Shown in pieces: positions 17,315 through 26,961 of a stretch of DNA of 64,000 nt. The notes below the pieces were generated by a model. It was not told the origin of the DNA and searched no databases. It saw nothing but the letters and a program-made list of their open reading frames with translations. The DNA comes from Novosphingobium sp. SG919 (lineage in GTDB: Bacteria; Pseudomonadota; Alphaproteobacteria; Sphingomonadales; Sphingomonadaceae): positions 248,001 to 312,000 of the forward strand of contig NZ_JABCNG010000005.1 of NCBI RefSeq assembly GCF_012932495.1, written 5' to 3'. Position numbers and translations under genes: made by a program. Positions within the stretch are counted from its first letter, which is position 1. Every line of letters starts with the position of its first letter.

Positions 17315-18072
17315 GCATCAAGCGCCAGGATCGCCAGGACCGCCTGCTGGCACTGCTCGGTTCGGGCACGACTCTGGCGATCGCCGCCTTGGCCCGCGAT
17401 CTCGACGTGTCGGACGAGACGATCCGCCGCGAACTGCGCGATCTCGAGGCGGCCGGACGGGTGGAACGCCTGCACGGCGCGGTGCGTCTTGCCCGGCGCG
17501 AAACCGAAGGCCCGCTCGACCGGCGCCTGCACGAAAATGTCGATGCCAAGAAGCGCATTGCGCAAGCCGCCGCGCGCTTCGTGGCCGATGGCGACATCAT
17601 TTTCATCGATGCCGGCACCACCACGTTCCATATCGCCCAGGCCCTGCGCCAGCACACCGACCTGACGGTGATCACCAATTCGCTTGGCGTCGCCACTGCG
17701 CTGGGCGGGATCAACGGCAACCGGCTGTTCCTGGCCGGCGGGCAGATGGACTATGAATACCGCGCCTTTTCCGATCGCCAGGCGCAGGATTACGTGGCCG
17801 GGTTCACGCCGCACCTTGCCCTGCTGTCCGTCGGCGCCGTCAGCGCCGATCGCGGGCTGATGGATTTTCACGCGGGCGAGGCAACGATGAGCCGGATCGC
17901 CTATGCCACGGCAGGGCGCGTGCTGCTGGCGGCAGATGCGTCAAAGTTCGGGCGCTATGGCCTGATGGCCACCGCGCCTTGCGCCAGCGTGAGTGTGCTG
18001 GTTACCGATCAACCGCTTGCGCCAGACATCGCCAGTGTCTTCGCCCATGCCGAAGTCGTCGTGACGGGTTAG
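17311..18072 (+). CDS. DeoR/GlpR family transcriptional regulator
   Basis: 253 residues. The N-terminal helix-turn-helix reads IAALARDLDVSDETIRREL, followed by the DeoR phosphosugar sensor fold (DIIFIDAGTTT, VITNSLGVA). DeoR proteins are mostly repressors released by a phosphorylated sugar intermediate. Coupling to the secreted phosphatase-like gene and the divergent TonB receptor suggests it controls both. ATG at 17311 overlaps the upstream stop. Confidence 0.92.
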   Translation: MSIKRQDRQDRLLALLGSGTTLAIAALARDLDVSDETIRRELRDLEAAGRVERLHGAVRLARRETEGPLDRRLHENVDAKKRIAQAAARFVADGDIIFIDAGTTTFHIAQALRQHTDLTVITNSLGVATALGGINGNRLFLAGGQMDYEYRAFSDRQAQDYVAGFTPHLALLSVGAVSADRGLMDFHAGEATMSRIAYATAGRVLLAADASKFGRYGLMATAPCASVSVLVTDQPLAPDIASVFAHAEVVVTG

Positions 18073-18118
18073 GCGGCAGGCGGTTGCACCCGCCAATCGC
18101 GCCCCTACCTTGGTGGGC

Positions 18119-19636
18119 ATGATGCATTCTTTCCCCGGCCGTGCGGCCGACAGTGCCCGGCTTGCCGAAATCACCCGCATCCTGGCCCGCCACGGGCTGG
18201 GCTGGCTGGCGGCCCGGTTTCTGCCCAGCGGGGAAAGTGCCGATGCCGGGGACGGCGATCCCGCCACCACGCCCCGGCGCGTGCGGCTGGCGCTGGAAGA
18301 ATTGGGGCCCGCCTGGATCAAGCTGGGTCAGATCCTGGCGACACGGGCCGACCTGCTGCCGCCCGAATGGATTGCCGAGTTGGAGCGCCTGCAAAGCCAG
18401 GCTCCCACCCTGCCCTTTGCCGCGCTGCGGCCCGATCTGGAGCAGGCGCTCGGCGCGCCGGTCGATGCGTGCTTTGCCAGCTTTGACGAAGCGCCGCTGG
18501 CCGCCGCCTCCATGGCGCAAGTACACCGCGCCACTCTCCACGATGGCCGCGCGGTGGTCGTCAAGATCCGCCGCCCCGGCATTGCCGCCCCCATGCTGGC
18601 CGATCTGCGGCTGATCGCCGGCGCCGCCGCGCTGGCCGAGCGGACCAACGCCCAGGCCCGCCGCCTGCGCGCCGGCGCGATGGCAGCCGAACTGGCCGAC
18701 GCGCTGCGCCAGGAACTGGATTTCACCGTCGAAGGCCGCAATGCCGACAAGCTGCGCGCCGATTTTGCCCGCAACCCGCACGTGATCGTGCCGGAAATCC
18801 ACTGGCCCCTCAGCAGCGAAAGCGTGCTGTTGATGGACTATGTGGCCGGCGTTGCGCCAACCAGTGCCCAGGCCTTGCTGGAGGCGGGGATCGATCCGGC
18901 CAGCATCGCCGCGCTGGGCGCCGACGTCGTGCTCGACATGGTGCTGATCAACGGCCGCTTTCATGGCGATCCGCACCCCGGCAACTTGCGCTGCACGCCC
19001 GGCAACGGCATCGCCCTGCTCGACCTGGGCCTCGTCGGCCAGGTCTCGCCCCGGCGGCGCGAGGAATTCATCCGCTTTACCCAGGCTTTGATCACCACTG
19101 ATGATACCGCCATGGCCGATGTGCTGGCCACCTGGGATGAAAGCGGCAGCGCGCCCCCCGCGGCCGTGGCGGCGGCGGCGCGCCGCCTGGTGGAAACCCA
19201 TGGTGGGCAAAGCCTGCGCCTGGCGCCGATGGTCGCCGATTTCCTGCCGCTGCTGCGCGAAACCGGCATCGTCATGCCGTCAGACTTGCTGCTGATCTTC
19301 AAGGCCCTGGTCACCATCGATGGCGTGCTGACCCGCATCGAGCCGGGGTTCGACCTTGCCGCCGCGCTGCGCCGGTCCACCTTGCGCCTGGTGGCGGCGC
19401 GGCTTTCGCCCGATCATTGGCAGCCGATCGTGCGCGCGCTTGGCCTGGAACTGGCGCACATGGGCAACGATGCGCCGCGCCTGCTGCGCGCGGCCGTGCA
19501 ACGGCTGACCCAGCCGCCGGCGCCGATCGAACCGTCACCGCAATGGGCCGCGCTCGTTCGCCCGATCACGCGCGCCATCTGGGGTGCCGGAACGCTGGTT
19601 GCCATGGCCTTGGTGGCCGCCCGGCTGCTGGGTTGA
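18119..19636 (+). CDS. ABC1/AarF/UbiB family kinase-like protein
   Basis: 505 residues from the ATG at 18119; a TTG three codons upstream is less likely. Family blocks are LGPAWIKLGQILATRADLLP (KxGQ motif), APLAAASMAQVHRA, VVVKIRRPGI, GRFHGDPHPGNL and LLDLGLVGQ. Two hydrophobic stretches near the C-terminus (WGAGTLVAMALVAARLLG) may anchor it in the membrane. UbiB-type proteins support ubiquinone biosynthesis, but paralogues of unclear role are common, so no symbol is given. It converges on the MscS gene with an 8-bp gap. Confidence 0.88.
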   Translation: MMHSFPGRAADSARLAEITRILARHGLGWLAARFLPSGESADAGDGDPATTPRRVRLALEELGPAWIKLGQILATRADLLPPEWIAELERLQSQAPTLPFAALRPDLEQALGAPVDACFASFDEAPLAAASMAQVHRATLHDGRAVVVKIRRPGIAAPMLADLRLIAGAAALAERTNAQARRLRAGAMAAELADALRQELDFTVEGRNADKLRADFARNPHVIVPEIHWPLSSESVLLMDYVAGVAPTSAQALLEAGIDPASIAALGADVVLDMVLINGRFHGDPHPGNLRCTPGNGIALLDLGLVGQVSPRRREEFIRFTQALITTDDTAMADVLATWDESGSAPPAAVAAAARRLVETHGGQSLRLAPMVADFLPLLRETGIVMPSDLLLIFKALVTIDGVLTRIEPGFDLAAALRRSTLRLVAARLSPDHWQPIVRALGLELAHMGNDAPRLLRAAVQRLTQPPAPIEPSPQWAALVRPITRAIWGAGTLVAMALVAARLLG

Positions 19637-19644
19637 ACAGCAGC

Positions 19645-21255
19645 TCAGTTGACTGGCACATCCTCTGAAGTAGGCAGGGGGATGCCACCCTGCACCATGA
19701 CCGATCGCGTCGGCTGGGCCAGCGCGATGCCGGCCGCTTCGAATTTTTCCATGATCGTCAACAGCACGTCCTGCCGCGCCAGCATCGCCTTGTTGTAATC
19801 CGGCCCGGCAAGATAGGACCACACTTCGATCGTCAGCGCGGTATCGGCAAAATTGGTGAAGGTGGCGCGGATGCCATCGTTGAGCACGCCGTCATGATCA
19901 CGCAAGGCTTGCGTCACGATGTCCACCGCCTCGCGCACTTTGGCCACGGTCAGGCCATAGGCAATGCCGATCACCGGGTTGAACAGGAAGCGGTCGCGCG
20001 TGGCGAAATTCTCGATCTGCCGGGCGGCGAAATCACCATTGGGAATGGTCACCAGAGTGCGATCGTTGGTGCGGATGCGGGTAGAGCGGATGCCCACGTC
20101 CTCCACCGTGCCCGAAACATCGCCCACTTTGCAGAAGTCGCCCACTTGCACCGGCTGGTCGGCAATCACCGTCACGCTGCCGACGAGGTTCTCCACCGTC
20201 TTTTGCGCGCCCAGCGCCAGGGCGATACCGCCGATGCCCAGCGCCGCGATCCCCGTGGTAACGTTGATACCAAACGTATCAAGCACGCCTACCACGGTGA
20301 AAGCCAGCAACAGCAACTTGGCCCCACGCCGCAGCAGGTTGACCACCGAAATCACCTGGCGGCGCTGATAGTGGTGCAGGCGCCGCGTCGCCAGTTCGGC
20401 GATTGCATCGATCAGGCGCAGCGCGAACCACACCAGCGCAACCAGCGCCACCGTGCCGCCATAGCGCAGCAGGGTCTGCCGCGCGACGATCGCCACGGGC
20501 AGCCGGTTAGCCCACATGAAGAAGATCATGATCGACAGGAACAGGCTGAGCGGGGGCAACGCGGCGGCAAGAAAGCGATAGACCGCGCTATCCTGGCAAC
20601 GCGGGATCACCTTGCGCACCACCAGCAAGACTAGCGCGGCAAGCAGGCGGAACACAGCAAAGCTGACCGCGGCAAGGCCCAGCAGCATCGCCCAATCGCT
20701 GACCGGCGCGCCACCGATCATCCAGTTATCGGGGCTGGTGCTGGCTGCCGGCGCCTCCCGCGGGACATCGGCCTTGGCCAGGATCTGCAAGGTTTCGGGC
20801 GCCACGCGCCATACCACCACCTGGCCTTGCTGGCTGCTGGCCAGCATCACCGGCACTTTATCCTCGCCCACCTTCATCGTGCCGACCTGCTCGCGGTTGA
20901 ACGGCAGATCGTCGGTCAGGTCGCCCACCGGCTGGTTCGACAGCGCGCCGAACGCGCGCAAGGTGCCACCCTTGTCGAGCAGCACTTGCAGGCGCCGCGC
21001 CAGTTCCTCAGCGCCGTTGGTCAACCGCGGGTTGTCCATGCGCACCGACATGAAATGCGCGGCGCGTTCATAGTCGCGCCCGGCCAGGGCCTGGATCAGG
21101 CCCGCTACCGAAGATCGCGGGGTTTCGCGGCCATAGGGGTCTGACGGTGCCGCGGCGCTGGAGGAAGCGGTCGGTGTCAGCTGGGCATGGGCAGATGGCG
21201 CGGCCAGCATCAACAGCGCCAGCAGGGCAGAGCGGATCAGGCGAAAAATGGGCAA
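19645..21255 (-). CDS. MscS-type mechanosensitive ion channel
   Basis: 536 residues. It has a signal peptide (SALLALLMLAAPSAHA), a periplasmic domain to about residue 175, five membrane helices, and the MscS pore helix and beta domain (GIAALGIGGIALALGAQKT, VGDFCKVGDVSGTVEDVGIR, VTIPNGDF). It opens on membrane tension to release solutes. The start is TTG at 21255, supported by GGAGG six bases upstream. It is larger than E. coli MscS (286 residues), of the extended MscS class. Confidence 0.9.
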   Translation of the reverse strand: MPIFRLIRSALLALLMLAAPSAHAQLTPTASSSAAAPSDPYGRETPRSSVAGLIQALAGRDYERAAHFMSVRMDNPRLTNGAEELARRLQVLLDKGGTLRAFGALSNQPVGDLTDDLPFNREQVGTMKVGEDKVPVMLASSQQGQVVVWRVAPETLQILAKADVPREAPAASTSPDNWMIGGAPVSDWAMLLGLAAVSFAVFRLLAALVLLVVRKVIPRCQDSAVYRFLAAALPPLSLFLSIMIFFMWANRLPVAIVARQTLLRYGGTVALVALVWFALRLIDAIAELATRRLHHYQRRQVISVVNLLRRGAKLLLLAFTVVGVLDTFGINVTTGIAALGIGGIALALGAQKTVENLVGSVTVIADQPVQVGDFCKVGDVSGTVEDVGIRSTRIRTNDRTLVTIPNGDFAARQIENFATRDRFLFNPVIGIAYGLTVAKVREAVDIVTQALRDHDGVLNDGIRATFTNFADTALTIEVWSYLAGPDYNKAMLARQDVLLTIMEKFEAAGIALAQPTRSVMVQGGIPLPTSEDVPVN

Positions 21256-21345
21256 GCGTCCTCCGGTCGGGCGGCAAAAGCGGTTGGCTCGTGCCGTCTC
21301 AACCGGGTGGCGGCGCGTTCGGTTCCCCGCCGCGCCGCGCAGACG

Positions 21346-23148
21346 TCACTCCTCGCCCATTCGCAGCGCGGCGATGAAGGCTTCCTGCGGGATCTGCACG
21401 TTGCCGTACTCGCGCATCCGCTTCTTGCCTTCCTTCTGCTTTTCCAGAAGCTTCTTCTTGCGGCTGATGTCCCCGCCATAGCACTTGGCGGTCACGTCCT
21501 TGCGCATCGCGGCAATGGTCTCGCGCGCGATCACCTTGGCGCCGATCGCGGCCTGGATCGGGATCTTGAACAAGTGGCGCGGGATCAGGTCCTTGAGCCG
21601 CTCGCACAGCGCGCGACCACGCGCTTCGGCCTGGCTGCGGTGCACGATCATGCTCAGCGCGTCGACCGGCTCGTTGTTGACCAGGATGTTCATCTTGACC
21701 AGATCGCCTTCGCGCAACCCGATCTGCTCATAGTCAAAGCTGGCATAGCCACGGCTGATCGACTTGAGCCGGTCATAGAAATCGAACACCACTTCGTTGA
21801 GCGGCAATTCGTAATTCACCTGCGCGCGCCCGCCGACATAGGTCAGGCCGGTCTGGATGCCGCGGCGGTCCTGGCACAGCTTGAGGATCGAGCCGAGGTG
21901 TTCGTCGGGCGTGTAGATCGTCGCCTTGATCCACGGCTCTTCCATGGTGTCGATCTTGACCACGTCGGGCATGTCGGCCGGGTTGTGCAGTTCCTGGGTG
22001 GAACCGTCGGTCATGCTCAGGCGATAGACCACCGAAGGCGCCGTGGTGATCAGGTCGAGGTCGTATTCACGGCTCAGGCGCTCCTGGATGATTTCCAGGT
22101 GGAGCAGCCCGAGGAAGCCGCAGCGGAAGCCGAAGCCCAGCGCCGCGCTGGTTTCCATTTCAAAGCTGAACGAAGCGTCGTTCAAGCGCAGCTTGCCGAT
22201 CGAATCGCGCAGCTTTTCAAAGTCGGCCGCGTCCGTCGGGAACAGCCCGCAGAACACCACCGGCTGCACTTCCTTGAAGCCGGCCAGCGGCTCGGCCGCG
22301 CCGCCCTTGACCGTGGTGATCGTGTCACCCACGCGGGCCTGGGCCACTTCCTTGATCTGCGCGGTGATGAAGCCGATTTCGCCCGGCCCGAGTTCGGCCA
22401 GTTGCTCGATCTTGGGGCGCATGCAGCCCACGCGGTCGATCAGGTGCTCGGTCCCGCCGGCCATGAACTTGACCTGCAGGCCCTTTTTGATGACCCCGTC
22501 GATCACGCGCACCAGGATGACGACGCCCAGGTACGGATCGTACCAGGAATCGACCAGCATCGCCTTCAAGGGCGCGTTGCGATCGCCGCCCGGCGGGGGA
22601 ATGCGCGCCACCACGGCATCGAGCACTTCCTCGATGCCGATGCCGGCCTTGGCGCTGGTCAGCACGGCATCGCTGGCATCGATGCCGATCACTTCCTCGA
22701 TCTCGGCCTTGACCTTTTCCGGCTCGGCGGCGGGCAGGTCGATCTTGTTGATCACCGGCACGATCTCGTGGTCATGCTCGATCGACTGGTAGACGTTGGC
22801 GAGCGTCTGTGCTTCCACGCCCTGCGCCGCGTCCACCACCAAGAGCGCGCCTTCGCAGGCGGCCAGGCTCCGGCTCACTTCATAGGCGAAGTCGACGTGG
22901 CCGGGCGTGTCCATCAGGTTGAGCTGATAGGTCTGCCCGTCCTTGCCCTTGTAATCCAGGCGCACGGTCTGCGCCTTGATGGTGATCCCGCGCTCGCGCT
23001 CGATATCCATGTTGTCCAGCACCTGCGCGGTCATTTCGCGCTCGGCCAGGCCGCCGGTGTATTGAATCAGGCGGTCGGCCAGGGTGGATTTGCCATGGTC
23101 GATGTGGGCAATGATGGAAAAATTGCGGATCAGCGCGAGGTCGGTCAT
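21346..23148 (-). CDS. lepA: Elongation factor 4 (LepA)
   Basis: 600 residues, the standard LepA size. GTPase motifs are AHIDHGKSTLADRL, DTPGHVDFAYEV and NKIDLP. The LepA-specific C-terminal domain ends RKKKLLEKQKEGKKRMR. It acts on the ribosome in translation and biogenesis. ATG at 23148. A single-copy housekeeping gene with no oddities. Confidence 0.97.
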   Translation of the reverse strand: MTDLALIRNFSIIAHIDHGKSTLADRLIQYTGGLAEREMTAQVLDNMDIERERGITIKAQTVRLDYKGKDGQTYQLNLMDTPGHVDFAYEVSRSLAACEGALLVVDAAQGVEAQTLANVYQSIEHDHEIVPVINKIDLPAAEPEKVKAEIEEVIGIDASDAVLTSAKAGIGIEEVLDAVVARIPPPGGDRNAPLKAMLVDSWYDPYLGVVILVRVIDGVIKKGLQVKFMAGGTEHLIDRVGCMRPKIEQLAELGPGEIGFITAQIKEVAQARVGDTITTVKGGAAEPLAGFKEVQPVVFCGLFPTDAADFEKLRDSIGKLRLNDASFSFEMETSAALGFGFRCGFLGLLHLEIIQERLSREYDLDLITTAPSVVYRLSMTDGSTQELHNPADMPDVVKIDTMEEPWIKATIYTPDEHLGSILKLCQDRRGIQTGLTYVGGRAQVNYELPLNEVVFDFYDRLKSISRGYASFDYEQIGLREGDLVKMNILVNNEPVDALSMIVHRSQAEARGRALCERLKDLIPRHLFKIPIQAAIGAKVIARETIAAMRKDVTAKCYGGDISRKKKLLEKQKEGKKRMREYGNVQIPQEAFIAALRMGEE

Positions 23149-23246
23149 GCGCCGCCGTTAGCAGGCCCTTTGCGCCCTGTCATCAGGGGCGATGGGAGTG
23201 TTTGGCCGCAGGGAACATGCCCTGCCGCGGCCATCGCAACATGCCT

Positions 23247-25913
23247 TCACCCCACCTTGCGCTGTACCGTGCGTTCGGGCAGCGGCATCGGCGCGCGCAC
23301 CTGGACCACGGCGATGCGGCCATCCTCGTCGGCCTTGAGCGGGGCGGCGAATTCCACGCCCATGCGGTCGTCATTGCTCCAGCGGCAGGTGCCCGTCACA
23401 GTATGGCCATCGGCCAGTTGGATGCGGAACACCGTGCCTGCCGGCACATTCCACAGCCCTTCGATCAGCGCGCCGGTCATCGAGATGTTGCGAACCATGC
23501 CGTTGTATTTGTGCCCGGCGTGCTCCAGCACCACCTTGCGCAGCATCGACTGGCGGCTGGCGCGGGCCGAACGCGGCCCTTGTGCCACCGCGACAAGGCC
23601 CGTGGAAAGCCGCGCCGCCGCGTTCACCGCCGAAAGCGGGCGCTCATAGATATAGCCCTGGACGTGGCTGCAGCCCAGCATGCGCACCAGGTCCAGTTCG
23701 TCGAGCGTCTCGACGCCCTCGGCCGTGGTCTCCATGCCCAATGCTTCGGCCAGGCTGACGATCGAGGCGATGATCGCGCCGTTGCGGCTGCCCGGCTGGG
23801 TGGCGCCACGCACGAACGACTGGTCGATCTTGATCTTGTCGAACGGCGCGGAGCGCAGATAGCCAAGCGAGGAATAGCCAGTGCCGAAATCGTCGAGCGC
23901 CAGGCGCACACCGATTGATTTCAATTGCTTGAACATCTGGTCGGTGCCCTCGTCGTTGTTGAGGAACACGCTTTCGGTGATTTCCAGCTCAAGCCGCTCG
24001 GCATCCACGCCCGCGTGGGCCAGCGCCGACGTGACGATCGTGGGCAGCGCCGGGTTGGCAAACTGCAGCGGCGACACGTTGACCGCCACGCGCACGTCTT
24101 GGGGCCATTGCGCCAGATCCTGGCAGGCCGTGCGCAGTGCCCATTCGCCGATCGCGGCGATCAGGCCGGTGTCTTCGGCAATGGGGATGAACTTGGCCGG
24201 CGAAATGAAGCCATGCTTGGGGTGGTGCCAGCGCAGCAGCGCCTCGAACCCGGTGATCCGCTCGGTCGCGGTCTGCACCACCGGCTGGTAATAGAGTTCC
24301 AGCCCGCCGTGGGCCACTGCGTCACGCAGTTCCTCTTCCAGCTGGCGCCGTTCCTCGGCATCGCTGTGCAGGTCTGCGGCATAGAAATGATAGCGCCCGC
24401 GCCCGCCATCCTTGGCGGCATAGAGCGCGAGGTCGGCGTTGCGAATCAGCGCCTCGCTGGTCACCCCATCGTCGGGCGCGATGGCGATACCCACCGATGC
24501 GCCGATCATCACGCGATTGCCGTCGATGGCATAAGGCGCCGAAAGCTGCTCGATCACCTGCCCGGCGAGATAGGCAAGGTGGTCGCGCTCAATCTTGCCG
24601 GGCATGATCACCTGGAATTCATCGCCGCCCAGGCGCCCAACGCGGCCGACATTGCCGATCACGCCCTCCAGCCGCTGCGCCACCTGCTTGAGCAGCGCGT
24701 CGCCCGCCGGATGGCCCAGCGTATCGTTGACCTGCTTGAACCGGTCGAGATCGAGCAGGAACACGGCGCAGGCGCGGTGCTGCACTTGCGGGGCAACCAG
24801 GATCTTTTCCAGCGTCTGCGACATGCGCAGGCGGTTGGACAGGCCGGTCAGCGAATCGAACTGCGCCAGGCGCGAGGCATGTTCGGCCGAGCGGCGCTTT
24901 TCCGTCAGATCGGTGCCCGAACCGCGAAAGCCCTGGAAATTGTTGAAGGTGTCATAAGTCGGGCGGCCGTTGATCTGCCACCAGCGCTCTTCCAGATCGG
25001 TGGCTGCACGCACGGCCAGTTCGGAAAAGCTCGATCGCGCCGAAAGGTGGAACGCCAGGGTGCGCTCGCCTTCGCCGGCCTGGCTGGCCAGGTTGAACAG
25101 CTCGGGAAACGGGCGGCCGATCAATTCTTCCACGCTGCGGCCCAGGATCTGGGCCACGGGGCGGGACAGGTAAGTGATCTGGCCGCGTCGGTCGGTTTCC
25201 CAGAACCAGCCCTGGCCGGTTTCCTCGTAGTCGGCCAGGATTTCCTGGGCCCGCGTCTGGATGCGGGTTTCGATTTCCATCTGTTCGCGCGTGCGCGCTT
25301 CGATCTCGCGCTGGCGGAAATAGGCGGCCACCGCCACGGCGAGGCCGATGCCCAGCGTGACCAGCCCGCCCAGACGGCTCGCCGCACAGGCAACGCCTGC
25401 CCAGATCGCCACTTGCGCCACCAGCACGCCGGCCAGTTGCCCGGATTCGAACACCGTGGCGAGCAGCGAGACGGTGACCAGCAGGGCCAGGGCCTCAAGC
25501 CAGGGCACGGCGCCGATGTCTGCCCAATGGCCCACCGTTGCGCCAAACAGGAACATCGGCATGCCCACGGCCAGCGCCATCAACATCATCCGCGGCGCAG
25601 TGCCCACCACGCCGGCGTTTTCAACCCGCACTGCCAGCGCGCCCAGCAGGGCGAGCACCACGGCGGTGATTCCCACCGAAAGCACCGTGCCATCAGGCAC
25701 CGTGGCATTGAGCGCGCCCAAGCCGACCAGCCCCACGGCCATCGGCACGGCAATCTGCGGCCATTCGCGCGCGATCAGGCGGTTGCCGTGGCGCAGTGCC
25801 GGGGCGTGGCTCGATGGCACGCGTTCGCGCCGCCGCTGGGTGCGTGCATAGTCGCGGCGATCATCGCCACGTGCTTCAAGATCGGTCTGCTGAGCCCCGG
25901 ATACGTCTGCCAT
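23247..25913 (-). CDS. Membrane PAS-GGDEF-EAL-PilZ cyclic-di-GMP signalling protein
   Basis: 888 residues from the ATG at 25913. A charged N-terminus precedes about 5-6 membrane helices (to about residue 200) and a coiled-coil linker. Then come a PAS domain, a GGDEF domain with intact RLGGDEFQV, an EAL domain with intact EALLRWHHP and DDFGTGYSSLGYL, and a C-terminal PilZ domain (MVRNISMTGALIEG). Both catalytic signatures are kept, so it may make and degrade c-di-GMP, and the PilZ module may bind the product. The frame continues upstream but lacks features. Its promoter overlaps the divergent hydrolase gene. Confidence 0.9.
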   Translation of the reverse strand: MADVSGAQQTDLEARGDDRRDYARTQRRRERVPSSHAPALRHGNRLIAREWPQIAVPMAVGLVGLGALNATVPDGTVLSVGITAVVLALLGALAVRVENAGVVGTAPRMMLMALAVGMPMFLFGATVGHWADIGAVPWLEALALLVTVSLLATVFESGQLAGVLVAQVAIWAGVACAASRLGGLVTLGIGLAVAVAAYFRQREIEARTREQMEIETRIQTRAQEILADYEETGQGWFWETDRRGQITYLSRPVAQILGRSVEELIGRPFPELFNLASQAGEGERTLAFHLSARSSFSELAVRAATDLEERWWQINGRPTYDTFNNFQGFRGSGTDLTEKRRSAEHASRLAQFDSLTGLSNRLRMSQTLEKILVAPQVQHRACAVFLLDLDRFKQVNDTLGHPAGDALLKQVAQRLEGVIGNVGRVGRLGGDEFQVIMPGKIERDHLAYLAGQVIEQLSAPYAIDGNRVMIGASVGIAIAPDDGVTSEALIRNADLALYAAKDGGRGRYHFYAADLHSDAEERRQLEEELRDAVAHGGLELYYQPVVQTATERITGFEALLRWHHPKHGFISPAKFIPIAEDTGLIAAIGEWALRTACQDLAQWPQDVRVAVNVSPLQFANPALPTIVTSALAHAGVDAERLELEITESVFLNNDEGTDQMFKQLKSIGVRLALDDFGTGYSSLGYLRSAPFDKIKIDQSFVRGATQPGSRNGAIIASIVSLAEALGMETTAEGVETLDELDLVRMLGCSHVQGYIYERPLSAVNAAARLSTGLVAVAQGPRSARASRQSMLRKVVLEHAGHKYNGMVRNISMTGALIEGLWNVPAGTVFRIQLADGHTVTGTCRWSNDDRMGVEFAAPLKADEDGRIAVVQVRAPMPLPERTVQRKVG

Positions 25914-26106
25914 GACACCGACTTGCCCGAACGGCTTTGAAAAACCGTTAAGCAGACCTGACGAAGGCGCTCGAAATCTGCCCACTTTTACCTCCGTAAT
26001 GAACCTGCTAGGCCGCGCGCCGGGGCCGGAAGGGACGTTGCAGCGCAAAAGGACGGTTTCTGGCCGGCCTGTTCGTGCGGCACGGCCGGCAGGAGATGAC
26101 GGGATC

Positions 26107-26907
26107 GTGGCGAGTTTAACCGCTGATTTTTCGATGGTTGGCGTGGCGGGCCGGCGGCTGAGGCTGGGGCAATGGCACGTTCGCGCGCAAGCGGCGCGTC
26201 CGCTCGTGCTGCTGAACGGCATTGGCATGAACATGGAGCTGATGGAGCCCGTGGCGCGTGCCTTGTCCTGCCGCCGGGTCATCAGCTTCGACGTGCCGGG
26301 CATCGGCAAGTCACCCGACCCGATCATTCCCTATACCATGCCGTGCATGGCGCTGACGCTCGCGGCGCTGCTCGATCGCCTGCATCTCGATGCGGTCGAC
26401 GTGCTGGGCATCAGCTGGGGTGGCGCGGTGGCGCAGCAATTTGCATTCCAGCATCGCGCGCGCATCGGCCGGCTTGCCCTGGCGGCAACCGCGGCGGGCG
26501 TGGCCATGGTCCCCGGCAATCCCACGATCCTGAGCCACATGGCCGATCCGCGCGAATATACCGTGGCCCGCACCCTGCAACGCAATCTGGCCATGCTCTA
26601 TAACGGCGGCGGCCGCCACGCGGTGTCGCTCAATGCCGCCATGCCGCCCTCGCCGGTCGGCTGGGCGTGCCAGTTGAGCGCTTTCTCCAGCTGGAGCAGC
26701 GCGCCGTTCCTGCCGCTGCTTTCGGTGCCCACGCTGGTTCTGCACGACGAGGAAGACCAGCTCATTCCACCCGCCAACGCCCATTTCCTGCATGGCGCCA
26801 TTCCCGGCAGCCAGCTCGAATTGTTCAAGGGTGGCGGCCACTTGTTCATGCTGGCCGATCCCGAAGCCTTTGCCGCCACGCTGCGCGGGTTCCTCGACGC
26901 CGCCTGA
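26107..26907 (+). CDS. Alpha/beta hydrolase, PhaZ-like poly(3-hydroxyalkanoate) depolymerase
   Basis: 266 residues from the GTG at 26107 (AGGAG 11 bp upstream). Blocks LLNGIGMNMELMEPVARAL, ISFDVPGIGKSP, GISWGGAVAQQFAFQH and ATAAGVAMVPGNP closely follow the intracellular medium-chain PHA depolymerase of pseudomonads. The catalytic triad is Ser in GISWGG, Asp in HDEEDQLIPP and His in GGGHLFML. It could mobilise stored polyester. No PHA synthase is in the window, so the substrate is inferred from similarity. Confidence 0.75.
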   Translation: MASLTADFSMVGVAGRRLRLGQWHVRAQAARPLVLLNGIGMNMELMEPVARALSCRRVISFDVPGIGKSPDPIIPYTMPCMALTLAALLDRLHLDAVDVLGISWGGAVAQQFAFQHRARIGRLALAATAAGVAMVPGNPTILSHMADPREYTVARTLQRNLAMLYNGGGRHAVSLNAAMPPSPVGWACQLSAFSSWSSAPFLPLLSVPTLVLHDEEDQLIPPANAHFLHGAIPGSQLELFKGGGHLFMLADPEAFAATLRGFLDAA

Positions 26908-26961
26908 CGCGGAAAAGCACCCGCGCAGCCTTGCGCTGGGCGGGCCTGTGCCCAGGCCGCT

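Noticed and set aside
21187..23649. Plus-strand open frame of 820 codons opposite lepA
   Set aside because: Shadow of a housekeeping gene with perfect GTPase motifs.
26331..26879. Minus-strand small genes opposite the PhaZ-like hydrolase
   Set aside because: Antisense frames without features; the plus strand carries a full catalytic triad.
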